From Rhyacichthys aspro (taxonomy: Eukaryota; Chordata; Actinopteri; Gobiiformes; Rhyacichthyidae): a DNA stretch of 64,000 nt. Made by a program: the position numbers and the translations under genes. The DNA lies in the NCBI GenBank assembly GCA_036850595.1, contig CM072154.1:19599330-19663329 (forward strand). The letters run 5' to 3'. The notes under the pieces are model-generated. The model was not told where the DNA came from. It did not search any database and saw only the letters and a list, made by a program, of their open reading frames with translations. This document shows positions 1 to 11,381 of this stretch, piece by piece; within the stretch, counting starts at the first letter, position 1, and each line of letters starts with the position of its first letter.

Positions 1-2446
1 TGGCTCGAGAATCCCAATGACTGTCCCAATAGAGCTGATCTCAGGCCTGTTCAGGAGCTTATCGTTTGATGCCCAAGCTTCTGTTGCTATCCACACTTTG
101 TCCCGAACATGGAGGAGTAATGCAGACTCGATGAGCAGCTCAGCAACTCTTTCCGGAGCAAAAACAACGATGATGTTTATTTTCTGTCGCTCTATATGTT
201 GGAACATTTCAGAGTGGTTTGTATAGGAGCTCATGTCTCTGCTGTAAGCTATGCAGATCTCAGTGTTTTTGATCCTTTCCACAAACAAACTGAAGCCGTC
301 CAGGCCGTATTCACCGTTGCTGTTCAGGAAAGCCACCCAGCGCCAGTTGAAGTGCAGCAAAATGGTCACTATTACATCTACCGCCTGTCGATTGGTGGGC
401 ACTGTTCGTAGAAATGTGGGGAATTTCTCTTTTTCTGAAAAGCTTGAACTTGATGATCCGTAATTGACCTGTTCAAGAAGCACAGGAAAAGTTTATTCAT
501 AGGCTGCATTGCTAATTGATAGAATATTTACAAAACAGCAACACACTCTCTAAGAAATGTCATTTGTATGTGATGCAAAAACGGTGATGTGTTGAATAAT
601 GATATGAACACATTTAAAATCTGTTATTTATACTTTTATAGGGTAAGCTTCAAATTCTAAGCCAGGATTTGCCAGCTTTAATCCTCGAGACGGTCGTGTT
701 CAAGCGTTGTTACAGGTTAAAGCAATAAATGCAGGGTTCTTCAAAATAAACAGCCTGTCTTCTGCATTTATTTTATTGTTTACATCCCATTTTGACATTT
801 GAGTTTTCCCATGAGCTTTTACTTACTGTAGTCACCAAAGTTAAGAAGATATGAATGTTCTTATTTTCCTGGTGAGCACTATAAACAGTAAAATAATAGT
901 TTTTGCTGCTAAATGTTACGCAAAGTGAGATGGACTCAGACTTTGTTTTTTATTTTATTTTTTTCTGAAGCAGGCATTATTACACGTTAAATGAAAAACA
1001 CTGGTAAAAGAATGATCAGAGGTCCCTTAAGACACATTACAACATGATTTTTTCACAACCTTCCTTAGAAATGCCTTATCAGCAGGAGACTGGGTTGCAA
1101 AAGAGTACATTTAGTTTGTTGATCTTGAAACCTTACCATAGGCAAGAAGTCCATCATAATGAGAGGCGCCGCAGTCCGAGCCTTTGTGCTTAAATACGGG
1201 CCGAGCACTGATATCACTTTAGGCTGTGCTTGTGATCGGGGCCAAGGCTGGACCGAGCCATTGATTGAGATGAGGTCAAAAATCCCGGGGAAAGTCTTGG
1301 TGTCGGAGCAGTGGTCAAACGTGTTATAGCCCAGAGTGACATTGGGCAGAAGGTCAGTGGAGTTGTTGATTTCCTCCACAGAGAACCTCATCATCTGAAA
1401 CCTCCGGTAGTTCGACAGGATGAAAAGCTCTCTAAAAACCACAAAGACACAAGAAAATTACTACAAAAAAAGACTCAATAGGTACAAAAGTAAACTGTGT
1501 CAAGCAGCTTCCACTGTTTATCACAGCAGTGTATGACTGTACCTCCAGATTCACAGTTTTAATTTTGTTAATGGCAACACACCTATCATCTGGAAGTTTG
1601 AAAGTCCTGGTGTCCTTCAGATAATGAAGAGCCTTATCTGTACAATCTGTGCTGTATTGAACTGTACCTTTAAGTAAAACAACCTCAACATGTCTACTTA
1701 TATATTATGCATGTAATAACCCAATCACATTGCATCCAATCAATGTATAACAAGCCTAGAAGGTCAATCAAAGGTGTTTAAGTTCAGAAACTGCAGATTT
1801 TAACAACAGCCATGCAACAGAAGCAATTGTACAAGTGTTGATAACTCAGATTACAGCAAAAAACAAAGGAGCATCACTGAACACACCACATGTAAAACAC
1901 TGAAGCTGTTCAATCCCATTTATTCCACATTTGGATGCAGGAATACACCAAGATGCTATATTGAGTTTTACAAGTAGTTTAGTCGGTGAAGATATTATGA
2001 AAGAGTGTCTTTAGGTCTTCAGATGTTTTATTAGTGAATAGTTTTGGAGAGACAGTCGTTGTACCTCTTGACACTTTAACAGTTTGCTTTACTTTTATCA
2101 TTTAAAGTAAAATATGGCCCAACAGTACTGTACAGAGACACAGAGCAATCAGTAAAGTACTCACATGGCAGTATTTAAGTAAAATGAGTCGAAGTAAGAA
2201 TCTAATCAATACAGTGGAGTATCGGTGTCAGTATCTGGACAACCCTGGAAGCTTTCAGACTCACCTGGAGCAGTCAACCGCTTGTGGTGTGTGTTGATAA
2301 GGTATCTCTTCAGCATCGTGGATTTCAAAAAGCCCCCCTATCAAATAATCTCCTGAGAGATAAAACTCAGAGTCTGGGACGGTGCATTTAGGGACTGATC
2401 GCAAAAAGGAATCCAGGAGAAACAGAGAAGCCAGTAACGATCTCAT
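1..2446 (-). CDS. Taste receptor type 1 (T1R1/T1R2 clade), 5' part, gene A, cut by window edge
   Basis: Three coding exons are seen: exon 1 at 2265-2446 (182 nt), exon 2 at 1137-1431 (295 nt), and exon 3 at 468 running off the left edge. All junctions are GT-AG and the phases (2, 0) match the two complete neighbours. Exon 1 starts MRSLLASLFLLDSFLRSV, a signal peptide, followed by SEFYLSGDYLIGGLF, typical of T1R N-termini. Exon 2 has RFQMMRFSVEEINNSTDLLP and LGYNTFDHC. Exon 3 opens VNYGSSSSSFSEKEKFPTFL and continues without a stop through HFNWRWVAFLNSNGEYG and VWIATEAWASNDK. All this is the Venus flytrap ligand-binding domain; the cysteine-rich and seven-helix parts are outside the window. By family knowledge it works at the plasma membrane of taste cells as a heterodimer with T1R3, sensing amino acids. 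T1R2-like is most likely from the fish-specific expansion, but T1R1 is not excluded. Introns are 833 nt (1432-2264) and 668 nt (469-1136); I see no recognisable element in them. Confidence 0.9.
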
Positions 2447-2497
2447 TTCTGTGGACGGCCTCGTCAGTGTGAACGAACCTCTTAAAGCCCCACTCGC

Positions 2498-2549
2498 TTT
2501 TATTAAGAGGCGAGGCGGAGGGGCGCATTTACAAATCAGTATGCAAAAA
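2498..2549 (-). promoter_or_regulatory. Core promoter of T1R gene A: conserved 23-bp block plus TATA-like stretch
   Basis: In the sense (minus) direction the block at 2549-2527 reads TTTTTGC, six partly variable bases, then ATTTGTAAAT. It begins 81 bp before the ATG. Twenty bases further downstream is a TATA-like TTAATAAAA at 2506-2498. The same block lies upstream of the other two T1R genes (9402-9424 and 16125-16147). In genes A and C the first half contains TTTTGCAT, one base from a POU octamer (ATTTGCAT). Function is inferred from position and conservation only. Confidence 0.55.
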
Positions 2550-3711
2550 CCTCTTTAACCATGACTCAGACCCTATGAGCGCTGCCTGGGTCAAGGTGAG
2601 CGTTATGACAAATAAACAGTTCTGAAAAAGTACATTTGAGGAAAGTAGTCGCATGGTTTTTCCAGGAGCCACGAACCAAAGAATAATAAACCGCCATGTT
2701 GAATTTGTCATGTTTTGCATAAAAACAGCAACCCACCAGTCTCTCAAATACTGTCAAACACTTATCTCAAATCAGCTGTTGCACCAAACTCAAAGATATT
2801 GTAAAGTAAAGGAGATCAAAGCCAGTATCTTTTGTTTGTGGTGAGATGTTGCTTCCACTTCCAAATAAACTGGACCACAGACATTTAAAGAAGATCATTT
2901 GCAATCACAGAGCAGCCAAAATGAAAAATGTCCAGGGCTGTCAGCAGAATTTGAATTCAGGTAACCACTCGAGGGAACAGATGGCTGGTGTGTGCAGTGG
3001 GTCACATTATACACTCAATATATTTTTAAATCCTGTGTAGTGGGTCACTGTAGACTCTGGGTTATGTGTTTATTATGAAAATACAGTAATGAGATGTATT
3101 TCTTTGAAAACGAGTTCAGGGAGAGTCGGGTCCTGTTTCTTCGATGTTCACAACAAAAACATATTCCTTATTAAGCGATAAAAGAAAGATATTGAGTCAC
3201 AGTCATCTCCTCTTTTACCCATAATGCTCTTCTCCTGGATCTTATGGAATGAATGCATTTTGATGAGACTTTCTGGCTTCAAACTTAAGCATCAAGGATT
3301 GGTTTTAACTGGACTTTAGACCCTTTTACTGAATAAAAAGACAAACAAAAAGATACACAGCCAGTGCAACAGTTTATATAATATTAGTGTAATATCTATA
3401 ATGTCAATTTTTAACAGTCTTTGATGAGGAAGCACAAGTCCTACAATAAAACGAGCATGTTCCTCCATGTCGTGCTACTTTTAGGGCTTTGGCAATAAGT
3501 AAAACAACATGGAGGACTCTATACTCACATCATGCTGTTACCATCATCTTGTTTATGCAGAATTAGCTGTTTTTCGTGGCTTACGCCGTTTCATCCATCT
3601 TTTTTCGCCAAAATTTGCGTGCAGTTTATATTCTTTAAAAACAGAAAACAAGTTTGTTGGATCTTGTTTTGTTACATTTCAGAAAATCATACAGAGCTAC
3701 ACTTCGTAACG
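2550..3711. other. Intergenic, no gene seen
   Basis: AT-rich sequence upstream of T1R gene A. Short open frames exist on both strands, but none has a recognisable domain, splice pattern or codon bias. Nothing else is supported up to the repeat that begins at 3712. Confidence 0.5.
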
Positions 3712-4260
<549 letters not shown>

Positions 4261-5441
4261 TATACAAACATTTATTTATTTTATTGTTAAAAATCACAGA
4301 GGTACAGCCTGAAAATGATGAATCTGAGGAGAGGCAAACGTTCACACTCACTTTCATTTCTATGAGCAGCTTAGATTGACCAGTTCAGTCTCTGAGGTGT
4401 GACTCTTCAACGGTAGAAGCTCGCTTTTGAGAGAACGTCACTCCAACACTCCTTGACAGATTTAACAACTTTGCAAACAGCTGTAACATTTGAAATAAAA
4501 TACAATTATATTCTTTCAACGTGTGACTTTATTTGAGTTTAGATGATGAGGAAGTTGTAGATCCTCCAAACAAATTGACAATAAAACATTTTTTTTGATC
4601 CAGTTGGTGTAATCATTGCTTAGACAGAAACTAGAGACCTTTTATTTTAAATATTATTGACAGGGTTACTATTAAGAGCATGATTAGCAGGATTCCAAGG
4701 ATAAGGACTGTACACAGACCTGGCCACAAACATCCACAAATGTCCATTCTGTGTAAATAAATAAGAAAGAAGTCGAAATACAGATTTAAACAAATTAAAA
4801 AGTTCATTTTTAAAAAGATGTTTAGGCCTTAAATGGAACAGTTGAACAGGCTGAGCTCTACCTCCGGCTACAACCTGGAATAAACTCTTCTGGACATTTA
4901 ACACTTTAGATTACAATTGTGAAACTTCATATATTTCTTTAAGATCCTTAAATTTTGAAATATTTACCATGACGGATATGATGCACAATTTTATAGCCTT
5001 GAATTATTTTCTATCACTGTTGGGACCAGTGGGATTAAATTGGTTTTAACTTGTTACTTTCTTTTTTTCCTTTCCTTTATTCATTTTTTAAAATCTTTTT
5101 AACTTCCTCCCACCCTCCCCTACCCATGGATTTTTATTTTTATTTTTTTTTACAAATTATGTCCATAAGATACATAAAGAGACACATTACTGTATAATAA
5201 TCCCAATCAAGTCACTAATGTACAGCGTGTAACCTAATAATTCTTGCAATTTGGGTTAAGAACGCCCTCTAGCGGTACAATGCAGTAACTGTTAAACTTC
5301 TCAAAGAATATTAGAAGCAGCAAAGTGTTTTTATGTGTCTTGTATTGTTTTGTATTGTTAAGTCATGTATTTAATTAAATAAATGTTTTGTCACCCTGTT
5401 TTCTCCAGAACTAACAGAACTTTTCTTTCTGCAGCAGAACA
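4261..5441. other. Intergenic and 3' flank of T1R gene B
   Basis: No gene recognised. Immediately left of the gene B stop codon this must contain its 3' UTR. AATAAA on the minus strand is available inside the T/A-rich stretch around 5130-5147, about 300 nt past the stop, but no signal stands out. A pyrimidine-rich tract occupies about 5050-5155. Confidence 0.4.
5261..5275 (-). promoter_or_regulatory. CTCF-like motif (weak)
   Basis: On the minus strand this reads CCGCTAGAGGGCGTT, close to the CTCF core (CCASYAGRKGGCRSY). It lies just 3' of T1R gene B. Similar motifs occur at 6573, 9804, 13301 and 17018. They could also be fragments of an interspersed repeat. Confidence 0.25.
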
Positions 5442-8400
5442 CTACTGGCTTATTGTTTTAGTGTAACTTTGAATGAGACCCTGAAAGTACTTCTGTGTGT
5501 TTTTGTGAGGCTGGAAAATGATTAGGTAACACTTGGGAAGGAAGTACCACAAGAGAAAAGCGTAGAGGCTGGAGAGAACTGCCAAAGCGTTTAGAGTTTG
5601 AATATACTTCCCCTGGTAAAGGATAAACTGAGTGGTAAAGATGATCCAAGTCAAAATGATCAGAAGAAGACAGAACGTTATGGATTTGGCCTCGTTGTAA
5701 TTCTTCGGTAGGTCTTTCCCCATGTAGGAGAAGATAAAGCAGAGCAAGCCCAAAACTAACATTAAAACAATAGAAGCTGTAGCTGCTTTAAAATGAATGC
5801 CACAGCCCAGAATGATTTTTGTCTGGTCCCATTCAGTGTTATTGAAAGGTGAGGGCGGAGCAAAAGAATACCCAAAAATAAGCAAAATGATCTGAATAAT
5901 AAATGCCAAAGTTATCACCAGCCATTGCCCCTGATGTTTCATCCACCAGCTGTGCACAAAAGGGTATTTAGCAGCTATTTTGAAAATAAAAACAATCTGA
6001 AAGGAACGCACAACGAAACAAGCCAAACAGACGGTGAAGAATAAAAGAAACGGTAAATATCTTAAAACACAAGCAGGAACAGTGGGTTTATCGAAGAAAA
6101 AGAAGACACTGAGGCTGGAGAGACCGAGGCAGACTAAAATGAGGAAGCACATGGGTCCTCCAGCAGATCTCACCACTGGTGTGTGGTAGTGGACGGCAAA
6201 CAGCACAGACGTCATCAGAGTGAGGCCCAGCAAAGCCACCGTCCCGACGAGGATGAGTACTGCTGCAGGATCTGAGTATGGGACGTACTCCACCGAACGA
6301 AGATTACAGGAAGTACTCCCCTCTGTCGACCACTCATCTCTCTTACAGTCAACACAGGTGTATGCGTCCGCTGCAAGAGATGACAGTGCATCAGTGTTTT
6401 TATTTATGAAGTCAGCATTTTATCATTTATAATTTTAATAAGACAGATAGTGCTCATTTGATCACTTTGTTTCTACAGTTATGGGTGTTTTAATGATGTC
6501 TGTGTCGTTTTAGCTTCATCTGTGGACTTTGAAGTTTTATGTTGTAACAAAAAGCTGTTTGTAAAACGGATATAGCGCCCCCTCTGGCCATGCTGCTAAT
6601 TCCAGACTGGATCCTAAAAGACAATGTGTGGGATAAAAATGCTAGAACAAAAACCCTTTATATGTTGATTGTTCTCAACTACATTTTCCCTGCCCTGACA
6701 CAGACTATACATAAACTGATGCAGAAAAAATGCTTTCTGAAACTACATACAATGGGCCACTTGTAAAAAAAAAAAAAACGTAGGAAAGAAAACTATTCAG
6801 ATGTGGGAGTGCAAAAATGAAACGATTTTGTTTGGCGACCAATGAGAGCTTGTCCAGAAAAAGGTTGTGGGATTTGTCGAACTCCAACAGAATAAAAACT
6901 AGCTACAAATATGTGTGATGTATTTGAATTCTTGTTGCCTTATTGTGATAATGCACTTTTCTTTTGCTCACATTGTGTATTTATACAACATCCATCCTCC
7001 ACCTTTGGCCAGTTTCTGCACTGAATGGACACTTTACAATCAATATTTTATACTGTTTTTTAGACCGTTTATTTGTAATTATGTTATTTTGATGCTGCTG
7101 CTGGAAATCCGAATTTCCCTCGGCCCCAATAAAGTATCTCTGATGAAACAAATGAGTTGATATTAGCAGAAAACAGTGGACTGTCTTTTAACTGGACCTG
7201 TCCTGAAGAAGTTGCCTTATACTTGGGATCCACCTCATTTAAATCTTCTTGAGGTAAATGTATTTTCTTATTTGTTATGGTATATTAGTACTTTCATGTG
7301 TCATTTTTTTCTTATTTTTACCTGTGATGTTGATGTAAGTCCCATTTTGACACATGTGACAGGTGAAGCAGCATTTGTGGAGGCCATCTTGTTTTTTTGC
7401 ATGTCCCACGGGGCACGTTGAGGAACACAGTGATGATGGCACCTGAAAAGAAATGGGGAAGCTCATAATGTTATGGCTGATCAATACATAAAATTTGGTA
7501 TAATTTGGACTGATATAATGTTCAGGCCAGTTCTCATTCTGGTTTTTAGTCTCATTTGCCAAAGCTCTCAGCAGTTATTGGTGGAAAAACACTTACGTTT
7601 TCATTTGTGTGCCACTCAATTTTGGAAGTGTTGATGTAGAAACTGACAGAGGGGTAAAAACTGTAAAAGCCGATTTCTTCTGCCGCTCCGCTTTTGTTCC
7701 AGAAAACGATCGAATAGGTTCCAAACTTAGGGTTGTTGTTTTTATCAAACTGAATCGTCTCATTCAAAAGAGTAAAGTTTGACTTCCTCAACTCTGCCAG
7801 AAGCTGAGTTAGATCCAAAAGAAATGAATTAATTGTGGTAATCAATAAGTATGTTTTGCTTAACGCAGTTTGAACTTGTTTGTCTTACCTTATAGGGGTA
7901 CACTGTTGTATTTGTAAAGCACTGACCACTGTCACACTGCAGCACTCTGTGTAAGGCACGAGCGATGGCGTGCACCGCAGCGTAAACACAGAAAGAGAAA
8001 GAATGGTCTGCAGATAAAACACCTTCTGGAGTCAGACCGCTGCAATTACAAAACTGATTACAAAACTCTCCATGTTTGTTTTGACACTGACTCTGGTCTC
8101 GTAAAGAGTAGATGAACTCCTTGAAGCCGGGGATATGCACCGCCGGCTGAGAAACCCCGATCACGGTGCCGATATCACCGATTCCTTTCATTTTGGGAAT
8201 CTTCTTGTTTAAAGACCAGTCGTCCACTGCTATCCACACCTTCTTTGTGACGTTGTCAAGTTGTATTATCGTCCCAAGTAGATCTTCGGCATTTCCTTCG
8301 ACGACAAAAGCAACAACGACCTGTATGTTTTGGGCCTCGATCTGCTCGAGCAGTTCGGATTCATCGGTGTGGTAGTTCACCTCTTGTTGGTAAGCTATGC

Positions 8401-9253
8401 AAATTTCTGTGTCTTTGATTCTCTTTTGGAACAGATCCCAGCCGTCGTTGCCGTAATCGTCGTCGCTGTTTAGGAAAGCCACCCAATGCCACTTGAAGTA
8501 AAGTAAAATATCCACAATGACATCAACCAGCTCTTTATTAGAATGTACTGTTCGAAGAAAGGAGGGATATTTCACTTTTTCTGAAAAGGCTGAGCTACTG
8601 GCCCCATAGCTGACCTGTTAAAGGAGTAGTATTGGATTTAATGTAAGTATTAGATTAAAACCTTTTCTTTTGTATTTTATTATTGTTGGAAAACCTACCA
8701 GAGGGACCATATTCATCATCAACAGTGGTGCGATGGTTTTCGTATCTGAGCTGGAAAACGGGCCGATCACCGCCGTAACATTGGACAAACCTTGGCTGAT
8801 GTGGAACCAAGGCTGGACTGAGCCGTTTAAAGAGATGAACTTAAAAATACCCGGAAAGTTGTTTGCGTTTGAGCAGTGGTCGAATATCTCGTATCCGAGG
8901 GACACATTCGGCAGGAGCTCGGTCATGTTGTTGATTTCTTCGACGGCGAATCGCATCGTTTGAAATCTCCGGTAACTTGACACAAGAAAGTCCTGACTGT
9001 GTAAGACATGAAAGCAGGAATTATACGAGAGCTTGACTCGAACACGTGCTGCAGGATTCAAAGAGACGTACCTGGAGCAGACGAGAACTTCAGGTCGATC
9101 ATGAAGAGTCGAGCTGCTGATGTAGTGAACGTCAAACAGCCCACCGAGCAAATAATCCCCGTTCAGACGAAACTCTGACTGTGGTCTGGTGCATTGAGTC
9201 CAAACGTTTAAGAAGACTTTCAGTAAAAACATTGTTGTCAGTGAATGTTTCAT
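5442..9253 (-). CDS. Taste receptor type 1 (T1R1/T1R2 clade, probably T1R2-like), complete, gene B
   Basis: Six exons: 9072-9253, 8699-8996, 7889-8614, 7597-7803, 7322-7442, 5442-6370. They join to 2,463 nt, 820 aa, no internal stop, all GT-AG. The start is the ATG at 9253 (MKHSLTTMFLLKVFLNVW, signal peptide), which gives a 182-nt exon 1 as in genes A and C. Residues about 21-470 are the Venus flytrap domain (RRFQTMRFAVEEINNMTELL, VSYGASSSAFSEK, WHWVAFLNSDDDYG). Exon 5 plus the start of exon 6 is the nine-cysteine linker (CSSTCPVG, KCCFTCHMC, YTCVDCKRDEW). The rest of exon 6 is the seven-helix domain (PVVRSAGGPMCFL, KDLPKNYNEAK) ending YFLPKCYLIIF and FQGLIQSYTKTISQ. The FLPKCY and IQxYT tail separates T1R from V2R/OlfC receptors. 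Predicted role: plasma-membrane taste-cell GPCR subunit pairing with T1R3. The first part of exon 6 is almost identical to gene C. Confidence 0.93.
6573..6590 (-). promoter_or_regulatory. CTCF-like motif (weak), intron 5 of gene B
   Basis: On the minus strand TGGCCAGAGGGGGCGCTA. It shares AGGGGGCGCTA with the CTCF consensus, but the 5' half is one base short. It lies in the 951-nt last intron. Confidence 0.22.
7111..7146 (+). mobile_element. Fish non-LTR retrotransposon-type 3' tail
   Basis: GAATTTCCCTCGG...CAATAAAGTATCTCTGATGA resembles the very common teleost tail 'AATTTCCCTCGGGAT..AATAAAGTATCT'. A similar tail in the opposite orientation is at 36326-36370. The upstream body is not recognisable, so the boundaries are minimal. 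Family assignment is from memory of the motif. Confidence 0.45.
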
Positions 9254-9382
9254 TGTTGTATTAAGCACCTAACTATTGCATGAACTGCTGAAATATGAAG
9301 CTGCTCTTGATAAGCAATGTGTGCTGCACAATGACATGGCTCATTGATCATTTCCATGTATTTAATGCACGACTGCAGAGGT

Positions 9383-9424
9383 CATAAATACATTCCTCCA
9401 CATTTACAAATGAGCAGGCAAAAA
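9383..9424 (-). promoter_or_regulatory. Core promoter of T1R gene B: conserved 23-bp block plus TATA-like stretch
   Basis: Sense-strand block at 9424-9402: TTTTTGC, variable centre, ATTTGTAAAT, 149 bp before the ATG. Eleven bases downstream is a TATA-like TATTTATG (9390-9383). Outside the block, the upstream sequence has no obvious similarity to genes A and C. Here the POU-like half-site of genes A and C is changed (TTTTGCCT). Confidence 0.55.
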
Positions 9425-9467
9425 TCCCTTTAGCTTAAGTGTTTCCTTTTGGTAAATTGTAATGTCA

Positions 9468-9496
9468 TTTATTTATTCATTTATTTATTTATTTAC
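9468..9496. repeat. (ATTT)n simple repeat
   Basis: A slightly impure run of ATTT/TTAT tetranucleotides, about 28 bp, close upstream of the T1R gene B promoter block. Confidence 0.85.
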
Positions 9497-9803
9497 TTTT
9501 GTTTAATTTGATACTAATTTGTTACTGCATCTAGTGTGGACTAAAACTGAACTGACAATAACGCTCTTGAATCATGACAAAAGCTTTAAGATAAACCACA
9601 TACCTAAACCTTGTGGTCCTGGAAAAGCGTCTCACCAAAGACTGACAACTGCATCCTATGAAGATAAAACAAGCACTACACATTCAGAATTTTTATTTAA
9701 AGACACTGAAAATTTTGTTGTATACGGCATCAGTCAAAACAATGTTATAATACTGTTAAATCCCACAAATCAAATTCAAATTAAAGCCAATGTGTAACTT
9801 TTA

Positions 9804-9820
9804 GCCACAAGAGGGCGCCA
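9804..9820 (+). promoter_or_regulatory. CTCF-like motif between T1R genes B and C
   Basis: GCCACAAGAGGGCGCCA matches the CTCF core CCASYAGRKGGCRSY at all but one position. It sits upstream of gene B and downstream of gene C, a plausible insulator position. This is the best of the five such motifs; binding is unproven. Confidence 0.35.
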
Positions 9821-10979
9821 TCTTTATTCAATTAGAAACATTTTAGACGAAATTTGGAAGAAAGAGCCTGTTTTCTGAAACAATAGAGTCATTTTAGAGT
9901 ATTTTGTATAAATATGACTCTGTTAGGGTCCAGTGTGTTGGCCTATTTTCTTTATTATATGCGTAGTGTGGTAGAGCGCCTCATAATCTCTCCCCATAAA
10001 CCACCGTCCCGGGACATGAACGTTTTTGAAGGTTTCTGTCCAGAGGAGGGGACTGTGTCAATGAAATAAACATTGATCTCATGTTTAAGAACCATCCAAA
10101 TGAGAGTGAGAATATATATTTTTGGGCTAAAAGTCACCCCGGGGCTGTTTTATCACCTTCAAGTGGACATTTTCTTACTTCCTATTGTTATATTTATTTA
10201 TTCACACACAAACTTATAAAGAAGTAAAAAGGTTTGGGACGTTTCTGTAAATGGTGGTATGTGACTTATTTCTGCTGGGTACTTAATAAACAGCAGCGTG
10301 TCCCTGTAGGGCTTCCGTAGGTGTTCTAGTGCTTAATCTAAAGACCCAGTTTTCAACAACATTATGTAGCTTTGTGACCTTCTTTGGGTCTTTAATTGCA
10401 CTGGTTGAGATGTAGATGTGTTTAAACAAGGGTTATTCTTGTTGAGTGGTGAGACACACTATAATTAACTGTTGTCCACATTACAAACATTAATTCTGAA
10501 ATAGTTTTATTGTAAAGCTGTGTGAGTTTGTGAGATGAGCTCGTCTCAATCCTCAGGAAATGCAAATGAAATCTGGCTGAAAGTTCATTGTGGGTTTAAT
10601 GCAAATGCACACAAACAAATTAATTCAAGCATATCACGTGTCGGGCAAGTGTTACATCCTATTTCAAATGAGCTCTGCATGACTTACATTTGCCACAGGG
10701 TCAATATATTTGCAATTTCTGTGGATTCTTCCAGACAAACCCTGCTTCAGACAAAGTACTCAGACAGAGTTCTTTATATTACTACTCTTAATACTATACT
10801 ATTAAGATATTATCCAGACAAACACAGGATAGAAAATGCAAAAATACACAAATAAACTTCATTTTACAAACCCATTTTCTTTTTTTACTGTGTTTTATCA
10901 GTAAATAAAGATATGAGGAAATATGGTTAAAACTTTAAAACATATTCTATACACCAAAACAACTAGGATTAAAACATTC

Positions 10980-11003
10980 AAAATAAATAAATAAATAAAT
11001 AAA
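10980..11003. repeat. (AAAT)n simple repeat
   Basis: Six tandem AAAT/ATAA units in the 3' flank of T1R gene C. Confidence 0.85.
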
Positions 11004-11381
11004 ACATTAAAATAAAGTAAAAATCAAACACATAAAACAAATACAAGTAATCAAAACAACGCAGTGATTAAATGTGATTTTTAATAATAAGGTTTTAGTA
11101 TCAACAAACATCCCACTGATCTAAAGCGTCTCTATGGGTTAAAGCTTATCATAGAGCCTGTTTTCTCCACAAAAGACTGCTTTTACAATATATATATTTG
11201 AATTCAATATAAATATTCACCAACTAGAAGAAAAAAAATCAGGTACAGTTACTAACAAACACTACGCTCTACTACACTGCGCTACACTCTTTTGTGGATG
11301 TCTAACTTTCCTCTTAGCATCATTAGCATCATTTATGAAAAAGGATTTTAGGATACATAAAAGTGCAGTAATTCCACGTTG

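Larger units (their letters stand above)
6371..7321 (-). other. Intron 5 of T1R gene B (951 nt)
   Basis: This is much longer than the matching 217-nt intron of gene C. It contains a CTCF-like motif (6573-6590), a poly-A stretch near 6766 and a LINE/SINE-type tail at 7111-7146, which suggests the extra length is inserted repeat sequence. No coding content is seen. Confidence 0.6.
9425..11381. other. Intergenic between T1R genes B and C
   Basis: No gene recognised. It includes an ATTT simple repeat just before 9496, a CTCF-like motif (9804-9820), a small interspersed-repeat fragment at 10290-10327 (GTGTCCCTGTAGGGCTTCC type) and an AAAT/TAAA repeat at about 10980-11003. The right end must hold the 3' UTR of gene C. 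ATTAAA on the minus strand near 11,085 is a possible poly(A) signal. Confidence 0.45.

Noticed and set aside
9254..9268. Upstream in-frame start for T1R gene B giving five more residues (LNTT...)
   Set aside because: That codon is GTG, not ATG; the ATG at 9253 gives the same 182-nt exon 1 as genes A and C.
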